Notes under the pieces: generated by a model
Seen by the model: only the letters and a program-made list of their open reading frames with translations
Database searches by the model: none
Told to the model about the DNA's origin: nothing
Assembly: GCA_964472565.1 (NCBI GenBank)
Contig: CAYYNB010000238.1
Coordinates: 1-7,632, forward strand
Direction: 5' to 3'
Origin: DATAMF01 sp964472565
GTDB lineage: Bacteria > Chloroflexota > Anaerolineae > Aggregatilineales > Aggregatilineaceae
DNA length: 7,632 nucleotides
Shown here: piece by piece, positions 6,113 through 7,632 of the stretch
Layout: each line of letters opens with the position of its first letter
Numbering within the stretch: the first letter of the stretch is position 1
Made by a program: the position numbers and the translations under genes

Positions 6113-7495
6113 ATGACAAAGTTGATAACGGCGCTGGTAGCCGTACTTGCTGCGCTGATCGTAGGCGTGCTCGGATACGTTTTCCTGCGCCCACCTGTGG
6201 CGCTGCTCTCACAGGCGGAGTTTGTAGACCCGCAAATCTCGCCCAACGCGGATGGTGACAACGATCTGACCACCATCCGTTATTCACTCGCGCGCTCGGC
6301 TAAAGTAACCATTTTTCTCGAAAATACCGAGGGCCAGACCTTCTATTTCCGCCAGGATGAACCCCGCGTCAAAGGGGATTACAGCGTCTTGTTCAGCGGC
6401 GTAGTGGATGGTTATCAACTCCCCGACGATCCCGCCGTTGTCGGCACTGTCGAACGCCGTCTGATGCCCAACGGTCACTACACCTGGACCATCCAGGCGG
6501 TGGGTGACGATGAAACCGAGCGCCAAACCGGCACGCTGGATATTGTGAATGCCGATGTTGCCCTGCCAACCATCTCCATTTTTGACATCCATCCCGAAAC
6601 CTTCACCCCCAACCAGGATGGGATTGATGATCGGGTGCGCATCAACATCTATCTCGACAAACCCGCCCAGCTTTCCGTCTATCTCCAGGACTCCGCCGGC
6701 CAGCGTTATTATCTATCCGAACGGGAACAGAAGCGCGACCCCGGCGAAATGGGCAGCCATGACTTTGACTACGACGGCGGCGTGGACCAGCACATGGAAC
6801 CCCCCGCCGACGGCACTTATGATGTTTTTGCCATCGTGCAGGATGCCGAAGGTCAGCGGCTGGTACGTCAGAGCCAGCTTACCATCAAGGACGGCGGCAT
6901 ACCCCAAATGGAATTCGCCCCCCAAACAACCGGTGGCGCGGTCTATTATGAAACCATCCCCTACCGCGACGAGTACCATACCACCAGCGCCCAAACGGGT
7001 GAACTCCTGGAAAAACCGGAAGGTGTTATCTCCGACCTTTCCACGCTCACCGTCATCCAGGGCGATCTGCTGGTTTTCAAGCTGACCGTGACCAACTATG
7101 GCCGCACCCCGGTGCGCACCGCCGGACCATTCCCCGGCACGGTCTACGACTTCAACCAGAACTTCGCCACGCTGGGAGCCTATGAAGAGGCGGGCGGCTG
7201 GCGTGTCGGCATCAAATGTGATACTTCACTCAGCGACTACCCCTGGCGCTGGGCCATCGCGCCCCTCGCTGAACTGGAACAGGTTTACAACGAAGCCGAA
7301 GATCAGACCTACTATTATCTGATGCCCGGTGAACGATCCGAAGTTTGGGGCGCGGTGCGTTTGACCGAAATCGTCGCAGCCCAGAATCCCCAGGACTGCT
7401 GGGCCGCTTTGATCCACGAGCAGGTCGAAATTCCCGAAAACCAGGGCAACTTTGGCCCCCGTGAGATCAAAATCGTCCCGCCCGCCGAAGACTAA
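6113..7495 (+). CDS. Membrane-anchored extracytoplasmic protein with two FlgD/CHU_C-like Ig repeats and an unassigned C-terminal domain
   Basis: 460 aa; the function is not recognised. Residues about 4-25 form one hydrophobic segment after MTK with no lipobox, so it is an N-terminal anchor or uncleaved signal and the rest is extracytoplasmic. Two related Ig-like repeats follow. Repeat 1 (about 36-146) opens with SPNADGDND (43-51) and ends PNGHYTWTIQAV. Repeat 2 (about 152-260) opens with TPNQDGIDD (165-173) and ends PADGTYDVFAIV. The PNxDGxxD start and following beta strands resemble FlgD-Ig/CHU_C-type domains, where the acidic loop probably binds calcium (family inference). Residues about 310-457 form another beta-rich region (VIQGDLLVFKLTVTNYGRTPVRTAG) that begins like a CARDB-type adhesion fold and has the only two cysteines, Cys369 and Cys429, a possible disulfide pair. 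GGGAGG lies 8 bases before the ATG. The gene is monocistronic in this window and divergent from folC. Confidence 0.9.
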   Translation: MTKLITALVAVLAALIVGVLGYVFLRPPVALLSQAEFVDPQISPNADGDNDLTTIRYSLARSAKVTIFLENTEGQTFYFRQDEPRVKGDYSVLFSGVVDGYQLPDDPAVVGTVERRLMPNGHYTWTIQAVGDDETERQTGTLDIVNADVALPTISIFDIHPETFTPNQDGIDDRVRINIYLDKPAQLSVYLQDSAGQRYYLSEREQKRDPGEMGSHDFDYDGGVDQHMEPPADGTYDVFAIVQDAEGQRLVRQSQLTIKDGGIPQMEFAPQTTGGAVYYETIPYRDEYHTTSAQTGELLEKPEGVISDLSTLTVIQGDLLVFKLTVTNYGRTPVRTAGPFPGTVYDFNQNFATLGAYEEAGGWRVGIKCDTSLSDYPWRWAIAPLAELEQVYNEAEDQTYYYLMPGERSEVWGAVRLTEIVAAQNPQDCWAALIHEQVEIPENQGNFGPREIKIVPPAED

Positions 7496-7515
7496 GGTCG
7501 CTGCGGCGTTTTTTT
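7483..7515 (+). terminator. Putative intrinsic terminator overlapping the stop codon
   Basis: CGCCG (7483-7487) and CGGCG (7504-7508) can pair. Inside the loop GAC (7490-7492) and GTC (7497-7499) may pair as well. The outer stem is followed directly by seven Ts (7509-7515). The stem begins inside the last codons, so the stop TAA (7493-7495) lies in the loop. The T-tract is convincing; the stem is short and interrupted. Confidence 0.5.
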
Positions 7516-7549
7516 GTAGATACCGCCTTAACTGGGCTGGCTATACCAT

Positions 7550-7613
7550 ACGCCCCGCGCTTTCCGCCTCGCTCACGACGCGCCATGGGTCGGGGCGTCG
7601 GCTTGCCGCGCCC
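7550..7613. repeat. Cluster of overlapping inverted repeats, possible intergenic palindromic (REP-like) element
   Basis: Three alternative stems use the same bases. ACGCCCCG (7550-7557) pairs perfectly with CGGGGCGT (7591-7598). CGACGC (7576-7581) pairs with GCGTCG (7595-7600). GGGCG-t-CGG (7593-7601) pairs with CCGCGCCC (7606-7613) around a CTTG tetraloop with one bulged T. The segment lies after a terminator, contains no supported gene and continues to the window edge as C/T-rich sequence. It resembles short dispersed palindromic repeats of bacterial intergenic regions, but copy number cannot be judged here. Confidence 0.4.
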
Positions 7614-7632
7614 TGCCCCTCCTTTCTCCGCG

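Noticed and set aside
6004..6276. Minus-strand open frame (90 aa) across the divergent region and the start of the surface protein gene
   Set aside because: It overlaps the strong Shine-Dalgarno and N-terminus of the plus-strand gene, has no homology I recognise and has low-complexity Ser/Thr composition.

Overview
The window most likely comes from a bacterium of the Chloroflexota, probably Anaerolineae-like. This is an inference from moderately high G+C, ordinary bacterial start signals, and two surface proteins of a style common in that phylum: a lipoprotein with a long Thr/Pro linker before beta-propeller-type repeats, and a membrane-anchored protein with PNxDGxxD Ig-like repeats. No rRNA, tRNA, CRISPR array, insertion sequence or phage gene is visible, and no marker fixes the taxonomy.

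Layout. Four genes read leftward (minus strand) in the order folC (5936-4584), lon (4582-2201), an AlbA_2/HATPase/winged-helix protein (2190-784) and a lipoprotein (704 to beyond base 1). The first three are packed with gaps of 1 and 10 bases and look like one transcription unit. The lipoprotein follows after 79 bases that contain a plausible promoter of its own. One gene reads rightward (6113-7495) from a 176-base divergent region that has recognisable promoter elements on both strands. A hairpin plus T7 tract overlaps its stop codon. The last 117 bases hold no gene but carry several overlapping inverted repeats.

How the genes fit together. folC (folate polyglutamylation) and lon (ATP-dependent proteolysis) are housekeeping genes. 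The tightly coupled AlbA_2 protein is probably a DNA- or RNA-binding ATPase-type regulator with a C-terminal winged helix, so a role linked to Lon is possible but not shown. The two outer genes encode extracytoplasmic proteins of unknown function. Two starts were corrected by reading upstream signals: lon probably starts at a TTG just after the folC stop (793 aa), and the AlbA_2 protein at the ATG just after the lon stop (468 aa).

I see no clear novel defence or mobile system. The points most worth a second look are the lon/AlbA_2 pairing, the terminator-like hairpin in the folC leader, the duplicated Ig-like surface protein with an unassigned C-terminal domain, and the palindromic element at the right edge.
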